Shown here in pieces: positions 25,754-35,241 of a DNA stretch of 64,000 bases. The position numbers and the translations under genes were made by a program. The notes beneath the pieces are model-generated. The model saw nothing but the letters and a program-made list of their open reading frames with translations. It was not told the origin of the DNA and made no database searches. The DNA is from Bradyrhizobium embrapense (lineage in GTDB: Bacteria > Pseudomonadota > Alphaproteobacteria > Rhizobiales > Xanthobacteraceae). Where the stretch lies: positions 806,411 to 870,410 of the forward strand of contig NZ_LFIP02000002.1 of NCBI RefSeq assembly GCF_001189235.2, in the 5' to 3' direction. The stretch's first letter is position 1. Every line of letters begins with the position of its first letter.

Positions 25754-25807
25754 TTGACATCATGATGTCAAATATCATATGTATCCGTCGGGTCGAAATG
25801 ACATCAT
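25754..25807. promoter_or_regulatory. MarR operator: perfect 18-bp palindrome plus half site, overlapping a promoter
   Basis: TTGACATCATGATGTCAA at 25754-25771 is an exact palindrome. A further copy of its half site, TGACATCAT, lies at 25799-25807, just before the ABM ribosome-binding site. The palindrome also provides a perfect -35 box (TTGACA, 25754-25759), with TATGTA 18 bp later (25778-25783) as a -10. A bound MarR dimer would therefore block transcription of the rightward gene. Confidence 0.75.
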
Positions 25808-25831
25808 AGCACCAAATCAACGGAGCCAGCC

Positions 25832-26200
25832 ATGCCGCAGATGCGCCCCCTCGACCCCGCATTCCCGATCGACCGCCAGCTCTCGGTCGAGGCCAGCAAC
25901 ATCGTGCTCGTCAACCTCTTCACGCTCGATGCGGCCGACGAGGATATCTTTCTGAAGGCATGGCAGGCCGACGCCGCCATCATGAAGCGGCAGCCCGGCT
26001 TCATCTCCACCCAGCTGCACCGCGCGCTCGGGGACAGCCCGGCCTATCTGAACTACGCAATCTGGGAATCCACCGCGGCCTTCCGCGCCGCCTTTGCGAA
26101 CCCCGAGTTCAGGGCCAAGCTCGCGGCCTATCCGGCCTCGGCGGTGGCGTCGCCGCACCTGTTCCAGAAGGTCGCGGTGCCGGGCGTGTGCGTGGCGTAG
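25832..26200 (+). CDS. ABM-domain (antibiotic biosynthesis monooxygenase-like) protein
   Basis: 122 residues, with CGGAG before the ATG at 25832. The single ABM domain shows NIVLVNLFTLDAADEDIFLKAWQADAAIMKRQPGFISTQLHRAL and YLNYAIWESTAAFRAAFANPEF. The conserved Trp and Phe positions fit the family. There is no signal peptide, unlike the Tat-exported paralogue at 11316. Members oxidise quinols or polyketides without cofactor, or degrade heme. Control by the divergent MarR suggests a response to a reactive aromatic compound. Confidence 0.86.
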   Translation: MPQMRPLDPAFPIDRQLSVEASNIVLVNLFTLDAADEDIFLKAWQADAAIMKRQPGFISTQLHRALGDSPAYLNYAIWESTAAFRAAFANPEFRAKLAAYPASAVASPHLFQKVAVPGVCVA

Positions 26201-26245
26201 CAGGCTGCCGGAATTATCGCCTCGTCGCAGTCGGATCGCCCAACC

Positions 26246-26530
26246 CTAGATCACCATCAGAATGCCGAGCGTGGCGAGTGCGGCAAGAAACGATATGTCC
26301 AGAAATCGCAGCGGCGATTTTGGGCGACGACCCGCGGCACCGGACATGACGTAGTAGAGGCCATAACCCGCGCCGAGCACGACAAACGTCAACGTTTGCT
26401 TGAACCAGAACGTCAGGACCACCGCAAGATCGTCGATGCTGTCTTGGGCATAGGCGCCGAGCGCGAGCACCGCGCCGATCGCGTAGAACAGCACCAGCGT
26501 AGACGTCAGGGATTTGGCGTCGCGGGACAT
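26246..26530 (-). CDS. small membrane protein of unknown function
   Basis: 94 residues starting MSRDAKSLTSTLVLFYAIG. Three hydrophobic segments are visible (about 10-28, 40-62 and 75-93), the last ending at the C-terminus (FLAALATLGILMVI). A basic loop RRPKSP lies between the second and third. No family is recognised. It follows groEL on the same strand but beyond the groEL terminator, so it is probably transcribed alone. The start has no strong ribosome-binding site. Confidence 0.6.
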   Translation of the reverse strand: MSRDAKSLTSTLVLFYAIGAVLALGAYAQDSIDDLAVVLTFWFKQTLTFVVLGAGYGLYYVMSGAAGRRPKSPLRFLDISFLAALATLGILMVI

Positions 26531-26565
26531 GGGATGATCTTACGTCTCGATCGTAATTGAACCGC

Positions 26566-26596
26566 AAAAAAAGAAGGCCGCCCGGAGGCGGCCTTC
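26566..26596 (-). terminator. intrinsic terminator of groESL
   Basis: GAAGGCCGCC (26573-26582) pairs perfectly with GGCGGCCTTC (26587-26596), and on the minus strand is followed by seven T. It ends the groEL transcript. Confidence 0.92.
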
Positions 26597-26624
26597 GATC
26601 GCGATGCGAATGTGCTGAACGGGC

Positions 26625-28443
<1,819 letters not shown>

Positions 28444-28474
28444 GAGGGCGCGGCGGCCTTGAAGATCCTGGCGC

Positions 28475-28771
28475 TTACGCCAGCACGCCCATGATGTCGG
28501 ACTCCTTCATGATCAGGAGCTCCTGGTTGTCGAGCTTGACCTCGGTGCCCGACCACTTGCCGAACAGCACGCGGTCGCCGACCTTGAGGTCGATCGGGAT
28601 CAGCTTGCCGGCCTCGTCCCGGCCCCCCGGGCCGACGGCGACGATCTCGCCTTGGGACGGCTTCTCCTTGGCCGAGTCCGGAATGATGATGCCGCCCTTG
28701 GACTTCTCCTCGGCATCGATACGCTTGACCACGACGCGGTCATGCAGTGGGCGGAAGGTGGATTTAGCCAT
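28475..28771 (-). CDS. groES: co-chaperonin GroES (10 kDa)
   Basis: 98 residues starting [18 protein letters not shown], with the mobile-loop region [18 protein letters not shown] and the roof loop KSDIMGVLA ending typical of GroES. It caps the GroEL ring. It is the first gene of groESL, behind a sigma-70-like promoter and a CIRCE operator 96-122 bp upstream, so heat induction through HrcA is expected. Confidence 0.98.
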   Translation of the reverse strand: MAKSTFRPLHDRVVVKRIDAEEKSKGGIIIPDSAKEKPSQGEIVAVGPGGRDEAGKLIPIDLKVGDRVLFGKWSGTEVKLDNQELLIMKESDIMGVLA

Positions 28772-28866
28772 GACGTTTCCTCTTGGAGGCTCGGTTTCAG
28801 GTCCGGTTCATCGAGACCGGCGTTGAATACCGGCCCGGTCGGCGCCAGGCAGGACGCCCGGCGCAT

Positions 28867-28893
28867 TTAGCAATCGTGGTGCAAGAGTGCTAA
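28867..28893 (-). promoter_or_regulatory. CIRCE element (HrcA operator)
   Basis: TTAGCAATC (28867-28875), nine bases, then GAGTGCTAA (28885-28893). This is the TTAGCACTC-N9-GAGTGCTAA consensus with one mismatch. HrcA binds here and releases on heat shock. It lies directly downstream of the groES promoter. Confidence 0.93.
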
Positions 28894-28904
28894 TTGTGCG
28901 CCGG

Positions 28905-28933
28905 GAAATATGGCTTGGCGCAGTTTCTGTCAA
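28905..28933 (-). promoter_or_regulatory. groESL promoter
   Basis: On the minus strand, TTGACA (28933-28928), a 17-bp spacer, then TATTTC (28910-28905). The CIRCE element begins 12 bp further on, so transcription starts inside or next to it. Confidence 0.8.
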
Positions 28934-28997
28934 GCAAACGGGTTAAGGCCTTGGTGAGGCCAATATAGGATGGTGGACCGGAAACCAAATCGTAGCG

Positions 28998-29022
28998 ATG
29001 ACGTAATTTTGTCAGACGTCAT
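28998..29022 (+). promoter_or_regulatory. inverted repeat upstream of lipoprotein gene
   Basis: ATGACGT (28998-29004) and ACGTCAT (29016-29022) are exact complements spaced by 11 bp, 69 bp before the lipoprotein start. It could be a dimer binding site. No more can be said. Confidence 0.35.
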
Positions 29023-29090
29023 TGCTCCGCCTTAAGTTTTACGCTTGGCTGCATGACGGGTGCGGCCGGGAGATAGTTCGGGGGATGCAT

Positions 29091-29609
29091 ATGATCAGGT
29101 CACTCAACGCGCGATTGGTCGCACGGTTCGCGGCTGTCTCGGCGCTGACGACGCTTTTGGGGGCGTGCGGCAGCATGAGCCTGCCGTCGCTGTCGTCGAA
29201 TCCCGAACCGGGGCCGGTCGAGCCGGGGGTGGCCCCGGAGATGCCGGCGAGCATCCGCGCCGACGAGATCGTCGGCCGCTGGGGCCTCGCCTCGTTCCAG
29301 AATCCCGCCGACCGCGCCCGCACCGAGGCCGCCGCGCGCGGCCAGTGCAAGCAGCCTTACGTGATCGGCGCGGGCCAGAACGGCGGCGTCATCATGCATC
29401 TGGCCGACCAGGCCACCCCGCAGGAACTGCGGCTGAAGGGTTCCCCCAGCGGCAAGAACTATATCGGCCCGCCCGGACCTGTGCCCGGCGAGCAGGACCG
29501 TGAGATCCTCTCGTTCGACGGCCGGGTCATGATCACCCGCTTCGTCGACAAGGACGCCGCCACCCGCTACGGCAACATGGTCTATGTCCGCTGCGCCCCG
29601 AGGGCGTGA
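29091..29609 (+). CDS. putative lipoprotein
   Basis: 172 residues from the ATG at 29091, with GGGGG upstream; an ATG at 29085 is also in frame. The signal ends in a lipobox, TTLLGAC, so the Cys should be lipidated. A Pro/Ser-rich linker leads to ADEIVGRWGLASFQNPADRART, and the C-terminal domain has two more Cys (RGQCKQPYVIG and YVRCAPRA) that may pair. The GRWGLASF start recalls small lipocalin-like or META-like domains, but no family is certain. A terminator follows. Confidence 0.72.
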   Translation: MIRSLNARLVARFAAVSALTTLLGACGSMSLPSLSSNPEPGPVEPGVAPEMPASIRADEIVGRWGLASFQNPADRARTEAAARGQCKQPYVIGAGQNGGVIMHLADQATPQELRLKGSPSGKNYIGPPGPVPGEQDREILSFDGRVMITRFVDKDAATRYGNMVYVRCAPRA

Positions 29610-29715
29610 CGGGCTGGCGCGTCATTCGGGCTCGATGCGAAGCATCGGACCTCAGTTGCGCAACTGCGCACCGGAGAATCTCGACGTCATGGGCTTGCCG
29701 TAGGTCAAAACAAAA

Positions 29716-29742
29716 CCGCCGGCCCCGAGGGCCGGCGTTTTT
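29716..29742 (+). terminator. intrinsic terminator of the lipoprotein gene
   Basis: GCCGGCCC and GGGCCGGC form a GC-rich stem around a short loop, followed by GTTTTT; AAAAC lies on the other side, so it may also work leftward. Confidence 0.8.
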
Positions 29743-29817
29743 CGTCTGTCCGTGAACCAACCTCAGGGGGCACGAACATTGCCGTGTCGCCCAGGGCGTG
29801 ACTCGCAGAGACCTGCT

Positions 29818-30081
29818 TTATCGCCGGACTCCAACCCGATTGACGCCACCATTCAGGTTGCCGCCCGCGTGATGACGAACCGTAGCCCGCGCCACCGGAC
29901 GAGGCCTTAGCACGACGCCTGCCCTCGCCACGCAACCGTGCGGATAGCCGACATACTGGCAGTAGACGACCGCCTTGGCCGGTGCCGGATTGAGCGCGAC
30001 ACCTGCTGCCCCCAACAGGAGGCTGGCCGCAATCCCCGTAACCGTCACCGACCTGGTCGAAAAAATGTTCGTCCGATGCAT
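29818..30081 (-). CDS. small exported protein (87 aa)
   Basis: The ATG at 30081 is preceded by GGAG at a good distance. The N-terminus is a signal peptide (MHRTNIFSTRSVTVTGIAAS... ending PAPAKA). The mature part is only about 50 residues: VVYCQYVGYPHGCVARAGVV, two Cys that could pair, then a His/Arg/Gly-rich tail. I recognise such YCxYVGYPxGC small proteins as common in bradyrhizobia, function unknown. Confidence 0.68.
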   Translation of the reverse strand: MHRTNIFSTRSVTVTGIAASLLLGAAGVALNPAPAKAVVYCQYVGYPHGCVARAGVVLRPRPVARATVRHHAGGNLNGGVNRVGVRR

Positions 30082-30225
30082 GGTGATCTCCATCGCAAGC
30101 GAACCGACGATGATGGCGGCGGTTCGGGCACGGTTAACCATATGAATGGCGAGGGATAGGCGATGTTGACCTAGATCAACGCTGGCGCGGGCCGCCCCAT
30201 GCTAGATCGATCTCCCTCCATATGA

Positions 30226-30253
30226 AAGAGGGCGGCTCATTAGCCGCCCTCTT
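30226..30253 (-). terminator. terminator of the 159-aa exported protein gene
   Basis: AAGAGGGCGGCT (30226-30237) and AGCCGCCCTCTT (30242-30253) pair perfectly around a 4-base loop. On the minus strand CTTTC follows. Confidence 0.75.
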
Positions 30254-30273
30254 GTCGTGTCGTTGCACGGATC

Positions 30274-30753
30274 TCACTGACAGACGTAGCTGTGGCCGTC
30301 GGCCATCTTCGTCATCGTGCCCGGTTCGCAGATGATTCCATTGGCCGCTTTGTAGTCCGCCCATCCGGCATACCCGTAATACGGGCTGCCACCATAATAG
30401 GCTCGGGCCGGATAGTAGGGCTGGCCGAAGTGGGGATCCGTCTGGGCGGCGTATGCATCGGTCCAGTTATTCGTGCCCCAGCCAGCATAGACCGGCGCCG
30501 TGGCGGCTGCCGTGGCGACCGCGGCCGTGGCGGCGATCCCCGCGCCGACTCCGTACCCGTACGCAGCGCGCCGGGTGTGACGACGCGCAACGCCCGCGAC
30601 GCTCACGGGCGTCAGCGGTCGGCCCACGCGCGCCTGGGCGCTTTCGACCGAAGCCGAAATGCCGCCCTGCTCGGACCAGGTAATGGAGAGCAGTGTCGCA
30701 CAAGCGAAAGTCGAGAGCGTAATTGCAGTATTCCTGACATTTCTTCGCGTCAT
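30274..30753 (-). CDS. exported Tyr/Gly/Ala-rich protein
   Basis: 159 residues, with GGAG before the ATG at 30753. A long N-region (MTRRNVRNTAITLSTFACATLLS) acts as signal or anchor. Then follow basic and Ala-rich stretches (GIAATAAVATAAATAPVYAGWG) and a Tyr-rich part (PYYPARAYYGGSPYYGYAGWADY). The end, ICEPGTMTKMADGHSYVCQ, holds two Cys. It shares the small-exported, Cys-pair layout of the gene downstream, and both may be envelope proteins. No function is recognised. Confidence 0.65.
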   Translation of the reverse strand: MTRRNVRNTAITLSTFACATLLSITWSEQGGISASVESAQARVGRPLTPVSVAGVARRHTRRAAYGYGVGAGIAATAAVATAAATAPVYAGWGTNNWTDAYAAQTDPHFGQPYYPARAYYGGSPYYGYAGWADYKAANGIICEPGTMTKMADGHSYVCQ

Positions 30754-31260
30754 GTTCGATCTCCAGTGTTGAGTACTCCAGTGGCTCCCCCCAATCTGTG
30801 ATCCTCAACAAGCCGCAGGTATCAGCGCCCAAGAAACCCGCTATGCATCGTCACGGTTTCAATGACGGCAGCGCCCGAGCGAAGCCTGCTCAACATCGGA
30901 TGCACGCAACGAGCGGTCCGCAAACCTGTGCTGTGTGTTGTGCGGAAGTACAAAGCCCCGTTCGGAGCGACCGGATTCACTCGGGAAGTCCGATGCAACC
31001 GGCATCCAATCCTGGCTCCCGGCACACGCATGACAATGCTTCCTCACACGCAGTATGCGCCAACGACAGCAAGCCTGCCAGTAAATTTGCAAGTGTCACA
31101 ATTGGCACAAACTGCATGCGATCGAGACAGAATTTCTGACTGATGTTTCGCTTGACGGGCAAGCAAGGAAAGCTATCGCGCAAGGTCACTCACGAACGGT
31201 GACCGCGTGATCTGACGGCTCTGTCTGGTGATCCTTCTCGGGATGGACCACCGCTGAAGC
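30754..31260. other. 507-bp intergenic stretch, no gene recognised
   Basis: Only chance frames are seen, without ribosome-binding sites, and base composition is lower in GC than in the flanking genes. Short stretches such as 31085-31130 look promoter-like but fit no consensus. It may hold a decayed gene. Confidence 0.4.
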
Positions 31261-31291
31261 AAAAACGCCGGCCCTCGAGGCCGGCATTTTT
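31261..31291. terminator. terminator after cheZ (bidirectional)
   Basis: GCCGGCC (31267-31273) pairs with GGCCGGC (31279-31285); AAAAA on the left and TTTTT on the right give a U-tract in either direction. It lies 20 bp beyond the cheZ stop. Confidence 0.85.
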
Positions 31292-31310
31292 CGTTCTAGT
31301 TCGGCAAGCC

Positions 31311-32096
31311 TCAATTGAACATTGCGTCGATGTCGTCCTGCGAGGCGTGGCCGGCGTCGCCGTCGAGCTTCGGGCCGTTGAGCAGGCGGGCGTCGCCCTC
31401 GCGGGTGTCGACGATCGGCGTCGCATGCGACTTGATGGCGTCGACGCCGCCCCAGATATTCATCATCTCGTTGATGTGCTGTTCGATGAACTTCATCGTC
31501 TGCATCACCTTGCTGATGCGCTGGCCGGTGAGGTCCTGAAAGTTGCAGGCCTCGAAGATCGAGACCACGCGCTCCTGAATATCTTCGCTGAGCCGCTTCT
31601 GCTGATCGGGCGTGACGTTGTTGGCGAGCGCGGTCGCGGCCTGGTCGATCGCCTCCACCGCCTCGAGGATCAGCTGGGTGGCCTGTTCGGTGCCGCCGAC
31701 CACGGCGCCGAGCTCGCCATTGACCTTGGCCATCTCCTCGCCGTTGAAGCTCTTGCCGTGCAGCACGGCGATCTCGCGTTTGGTGCGGCTGATCGCGTCG
31801 TGGATCAGGTCGAGCTCGACCTTGAGCTTCTCGCATTGTTCGACCTGCGCGCGGTAGGTCTCGAGCAGTGCGTGCGTCTCGGCGACTTCGCGGGCGACCG
31901 CGGCATCGACGCTGTCGCCGGTGCGCTGCGCCGGCGTCGCGGCCATCTGGGCGCGGATCGAGCGAAGCTCCGCCATGATCTCCCGATGCATCGGGCCGAG
32001 CTCGGCGCTGCCGGCAACTTCCGGCTCCGGCATCACGACTTCGCCCATCGCCTGCTCGACACGAAAACGCTTGCGCTTCACTGACATGATTTTCAT
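31311..32096 (-). CDS. cheZ: CheZ-family phosphatase of phospho-CheY
   Basis: 261 residues from the ATG at 32096 (GGGGCGGGA upstream). The core is a long helical hairpin. The catalytic block ACNFQDLTGQRISKVMQTM carries Asp188 and Gln192 in DLTGQ, matching Asp143 and Gln147 of E. coli CheZ. The C-terminus SQDDIDAMFN is the acidic amphipathic tail that binds CheY. A 60-residue N-terminal extension is extra. No other chemotaxis gene is in the window. CheZ is uncommon in alphaproteobacteria that rely on phosphate-sink CheY proteins. Confidence 0.88.
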   Translation of the reverse strand: MKIMSVKRKRFRVEQAMGEVVMPEPEVAGSAELGPMHREIMAELRSIRAQMAATPAQRTGDSVDAAVAREVAETHALLETYRAQVEQCEKLKVELDLIHDAISRTKREIAVLHGKSFNGEEMAKVNGELGAVVGGTEQATQLILEAVEAIDQAATALANNVTPDQQKRLSEDIQERVVSIFEACNFQDLTGQRISKVMQTMKFIEQHINEMMNIWGGVDAIKSHATPIVDTREGDARLLNGPKLDGDAGHASQDDIDAMFN

Positions 32097-32398
32097 TCCC
32101 GCCCCTTCACTGCCGTCCGTTCTAGCGAGAGGTGATTTAACGTCAGGTTCACGCGGGAACAGTTTGCGCCGCCCGCGCGCAACCGCTGCGATACCGGCGA
32201 TTAACCATGTCGCCGCGGCGTTCACGCAAAATAAACGCTGTCAGGCAAAACCGCGCCGCAGTGTCGAGATGGTGAATCGAAACGGCCGATCCGTTTACCA
32301 AACCGATGCGGTTTTCATTGCTTATTGACCACGTGCAACGGGGCTTGTGCGCTCCGTCCACGTCACACGTCACGACGAAACCAGTACAGAGTACGTCG

Positions 32399-33208
32399 AT
32401 GTTCAGGAAAACCACGCTTGCGCTGCTCGCCGGCGCCTCTTCGCTTGTTGCCCTTCCGCATCATGCCATGGCGATCGACGCATCGGCTCAGCCCGAGCCC
32501 ACCGTGATCTACGCCAACCAGGGCGCACCGCAGCCGCCGATGCGCACCGCTTATGTGCAGCCGCAACGCTCCAACCTGGGCGGCGGCTTCATCGAATTCC
32601 TGTTTGGCGATGCGCCGTCGTCGCAGGGTTATTCTCCGCAGCCGAGGTATCAGCAACAGCCCGGTTATTACGGCAACCGCCAGGAGCTGCCGCCGATGGA
32701 TCCGCAGCAGCAGATGATCCGCCAGCAGGAAGAGGCGGCCGGCGATCCGACGCAGCGTCCGTTCGATCCGCGATACGAAAAGCAGCTGGTCGATTACAGC
32801 GGCAAGGAAAGCGCCGGCACCATCGTCGTCGATACGCCGAACAAGTTCCTCTATCTGGTGCAGGGCGACGGCCGCGCGCTGCGCTACGGCATCGGCGTCG
32901 GGCGGCCCGGCTTCACCTGGGCCGGCGTCAAGACGATCTCGGCGAAGAAGGAGTGGCCGGCCTGGACGCCACCGCCGGAAATGCTGGCACGCCGTCCCGA
33001 TCTGCCGCGGCACATGGAAGGCGGCCCGGAGAATCCGCTCGGTGCCCGCGCGATGTATCTCGGCTCCTCGCTCTATCGCATCCACGGCTCCAACGAACCC
33101 TGGACGATCGGCACCAACGTCTCGTCGGGCTGCATCCGGATGCGCAATGAGGACGTGATCGACCTCTATGGCCGCGTCAATGTCGGCGCCAAGGTCGTCG
33201 TGATGTGA
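32399..33208 (+). CDS. L,D-transpeptidase (YkuD domain)
   Basis: 269 residues from the ATG at 32399. A signal peptide ends near MAIDASAQ. A Pro/Gln-rich linker (residues 30-130, including PQQQMIRQQEEAAG) leads to the YkuD domain at about 140-269. The catalytic pair is His229 (YRIHGSN) and Cys245 (SSGCIRM). These periplasmic enzymes make 3-3 cross-links in peptidoglycan or attach proteins to it, and resist most beta-lactams. Monocistronic; a repeat element follows. Confidence 0.93.
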   Translation: MFRKTTLALLAGASSLVALPHHAMAIDASAQPEPTVIYANQGAPQPPMRTAYVQPQRSNLGGGFIEFLFGDAPSSQGYSPQPRYQQQPGYYGNRQELPPMDPQQQMIRQQEEAAGDPTQRPFDPRYEKQLVDYSGKESAGTIVVDTPNKFLYLVQGDGRALRYGIGVGRPGFTWAGVKTISAKKEWPAWTPPPEMLARRPDLPRHMEGGPENPLGARAMYLGSSLYRIHGSNEPWTIGTNVSSGCIRMRNEDVIDLYGRVNVGAKVVVM

Positions 33209-33218
33209 GAGGCGCGTC

Positions 33219-33346
33219 AACCTCCCCTTGCAAAGGGGAGGTCGCTTTGCTCGTCAGAGCAGAGCGGGTGGGGATCTGGTCTCTCCATGAGCAGCAATGC
33301 GTGTGGCTGACCCCCATCCCGACCTTCCCCCTTTCAGGGGGAAGGA
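33219..33346. repeat. palindromic intergenic element (CTCCCC...GGGGAG type)
   Basis: It opens with CCTCCCCTTGCAAAGGGGAGG, a hairpin in itself, and closes with CCTTCCCCCTTTCAGGGGGAAGG. The same two-hairpin plan recurs at 41701, 49702 and 63509. Confidence 0.7.
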
Positions 33347-33382
33347 GAACGGCTGCATCCGGGGCTACGGATTGTTCAAGAC

Positions 33383-33410
33383 AAAACGGCCGCTCGATGG
33401 AGCGGCCGTT
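33383..33410 (-). terminator. terminator of the DUF2076 gene
   Basis: ACGGCCGCTC (33386-33395) pairs perfectly with GAGCGGCCGT (33400-33409). On the minus strand TTTT follows, 25 bp after the stop. Confidence 0.85.
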
Positions 33411-33434
33411 CGTGTTCAGGCGACATGCGTACGC

Positions 33435-34262
33435 TTACGCGTAGTTGCTGTCGTCGCCGCCACCATCATCGAAGCCGCCGTCGTCGTTGTCGAAGTCGTC
33501 GGCGTCTTGATCATCGTCACTGTCCCGATCGGCCTGCGCCTGGTCGAACGCGCTGGCGCGCGAGCCGCTGTCGCGATTCGAGCCGACATCGTTGATCCCG
33601 GCGTCACGGGCAAGATCGCTCGACGACTGGTCACCGCCCCAGGGGCGCGAACCGCCGCCGAAGTTGCCCGCATCGGCCAGCGACTGGTGGCCGCCGCCGC
33701 CCATCATGCCGCGGATGCTCGACAGCAAGAGCCCGCCGCCGACCACGCCGGCCGCGGCCGCAGCCGCAGTGCCGAGGAACGAGCCGCCACCGCCACCGGG
33801 CGCGCCGCCGAAGGCCGAGGGCTGCGGGCCGCCGTATTGGGGCTGACCATATTGCTGCGGCGGCTGGCCGTAGCCGCCGGCCTGCTGCATCGCCTGTCCC
33901 GAGTTCCAGACCGGGCGGCTGCCGCCGATATCGGGCGCGCGCACCGGCGGCACCGAGCCGTGCGGCTGCTGCTGGCCCTGTCCGAAGATCGCATCGCGCA
34001 TCGAATCGAGGAAGCCGCCGCCCTGCTGCTGTGCCGGCTGCTGCTGGGCGACCGCGGCCTCGAGCTGCTGGATGCGGTCGTGGGCGCGCTTCAGCGCCTC
34101 GTCCTGCACCAGCGCGGTCTGCACCAGCGCGTAAACCGCATTCGGCGCGCTACGCAGGCCTTGCATGATCGCGGACATGGCCTCGCTGTCGCGCGGGGCA
34201 TTCTCCAGCTTGGCGAGCCGGTCGAAGAGATCGTCGATCAATTGGCGTTCTTGCGGTGTCAT
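33435..34262 (-). CDS. DUF2076 domain protein
   Basis: 275 residues from MTPQERQLIDDLFDRL at 34262; GGAG within an upstream in-frame ATG context serves as its ribosome-binding site. The N-terminal 85 residues are the DUF2076 helical domain (DSEAMSAIMQGLRSAPNAVYALVQTALVQDEALKRAHDRIQQLEA). A Gln/Pro/Gly-rich low-complexity middle has one hydrophobic Ala/Gly segment (FLGTAAAAAAGVVGGGLLLSSI), and the tail is almost all Asp, Asn and Gly. The function is unknown. The layout suggests a periplasmic or membrane-associated protein. Confidence 0.85.
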   Translation of the reverse strand: MTPQERQLIDDLFDRLAKLENAPRDSEAMSAIMQGLRSAPNAVYALVQTALVQDEALKRAHDRIQQLEAAVAQQQPAQQQGGGFLDSMRDAIFGQGQQQPHGSVPPVRAPDIGGSRPVWNSGQAMQQAGGYGQPPQQYGQPQYGGPQPSAFGGAPGGGGGSFLGTAAAAAAGVVGGGLLLSSIRGMMGGGGHQSLADAGNFGGGSRPWGGDQSSSDLARDAGINDVGSNRDSGSRASAFDQAQADRDSDDDQDADDFDNDDGGFDDGGGDDSNYA

Positions 34263-34398
34263 GGCGTTCTCCATCGCGTCGCTCGAATCGGCGCGCGGCT
34301 GATGTAGGACGGGCTTTGTGGCGCAAGGAGTGGGGGCCCGAATTAAATTTATGTATGCGACAATACGACCGGATGAACCTCGTCAGGCCGATGTAACT

Positions 34399-35241
34399 TT
34401 ATCCGAGTGTAACTTTATTCAGGGCCAGCAGGGCGGGGAAATCGTCGCCTGCGAGATAGGCATGCTCGGTCTCGCGCTGCGTCGTCAGCGGATCGAGGCT
34501 CTTCAACGTTTCATCGACGAAGCCGGGATGGCACATCACCAGCCCATCCTCGGGCAGGCCGTCGAGGAAGCCGCGCATCAAGCCTGCGAAATCGGTCTCG
34601 CGTGTGAAATCATAGGCGCCGGCGAAGGCCGGATTGAAGCGCAGGCCCGATCGCTGGGCCTTGATCCGGAATTGGGTGCTGAGCACGTTCAGCACCAGCG
34701 CCTTCGGCGCCGCGAGCTGGCGTGCGAGGGGACCTTCGCGTCCGCACTGCCGCACCCAGGCGCCCGGCGCGCGCTCCTTCACGGCGCGCAGGAAGCCGTC
34801 GCGCACCTGCGGGAACAGCTGCGCGTGCTGATGGCCGTCGACGAAATCGGGCGCGCGGCCGAACAGATCGTGGAAGGCGTCGAGCTGCGCCAGCACTTCG
34901 GCATGGACCAGCTCGGCGTCGAGGCGATGCATCAGCCCGGCACGCAGCAGCCGCGGGAACGGCAGGAACATGTCGCCGTCGAGCGGGCGGAAATGCATCG
35001 TCAGCGGCCGGAACGGCGCGGTCAGCGTCACATGCAGCCCGATCGCGCAGCGCAGGCTCTTCGCCACCGATGCCGTCAGCACGGCCGCCGCCTCGCGGCC
35101 GATTGCCGGCGTCACCATCATCACCGATGTCGCATTGAGGCGGCCGCGTTCGATCAGATCGCGGATCGCGCGGTTGACGCCATCACTCAAGCCATAGTCG
35201 TCAGCACACAGCCAGATCCGGCGCGGCGCAGTGTCGCTCAT
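34399..35241 (-). CDS. YdjC/ChbG/HpnK-family carbohydrate deacetylase
   Basis: 280 residues from MSDTAPRRIWLCADDYGLSD at 35241. The Asp-Asp of ADDYG, the His in GLHVTL and the HQHAQLFP block are the metal-binding residues of this family, which removes N-acetyl groups from sugars (ChbG on chitobiose; HpnK in hopanoid side-chain synthesis). CHPGFVDE is the last conserved block. It overlaps the glycosyltransferase gene by 4 bp, so it probably deacetylates a sugar on the lipid product of that enzyme. A 16-bp direct repeat spans its stop (34392-34423). Confidence 0.85.
   Translation of the reverse strand: MSDTAPRRIWLCADDYGLSDGVNRAIRDLIERGRLNATSVMMVTPAIGREAAAVLTASVAKSLRCAIGLHVTLTAPFRPLTMHFRPLDGDMFLPFPRLLRAGLMHRLDAELVHAEVLAQLDAFHDLFGRAPDFVDGHQHAQLFPQVRDGFLRAVKERAPGAWVRQCGREGPLARQLAAPKALVLNVLSTQFRIKAQRSGLRFNPAFAGAYDFTRETDFAGLMRGFLDGLPEDGLVMCHPGFVDETLKSLDPLTTQRETEHAYLAGDDFPALLALNKVTLG

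Noticed and set aside
31103..31117. TGGCAC...GCAT resembling a sigma-54 promoter
   Set aside because: The distance between the GG and GC pairs is 8 or 12 bases, not the required 10, and no gene follows in the right direction.
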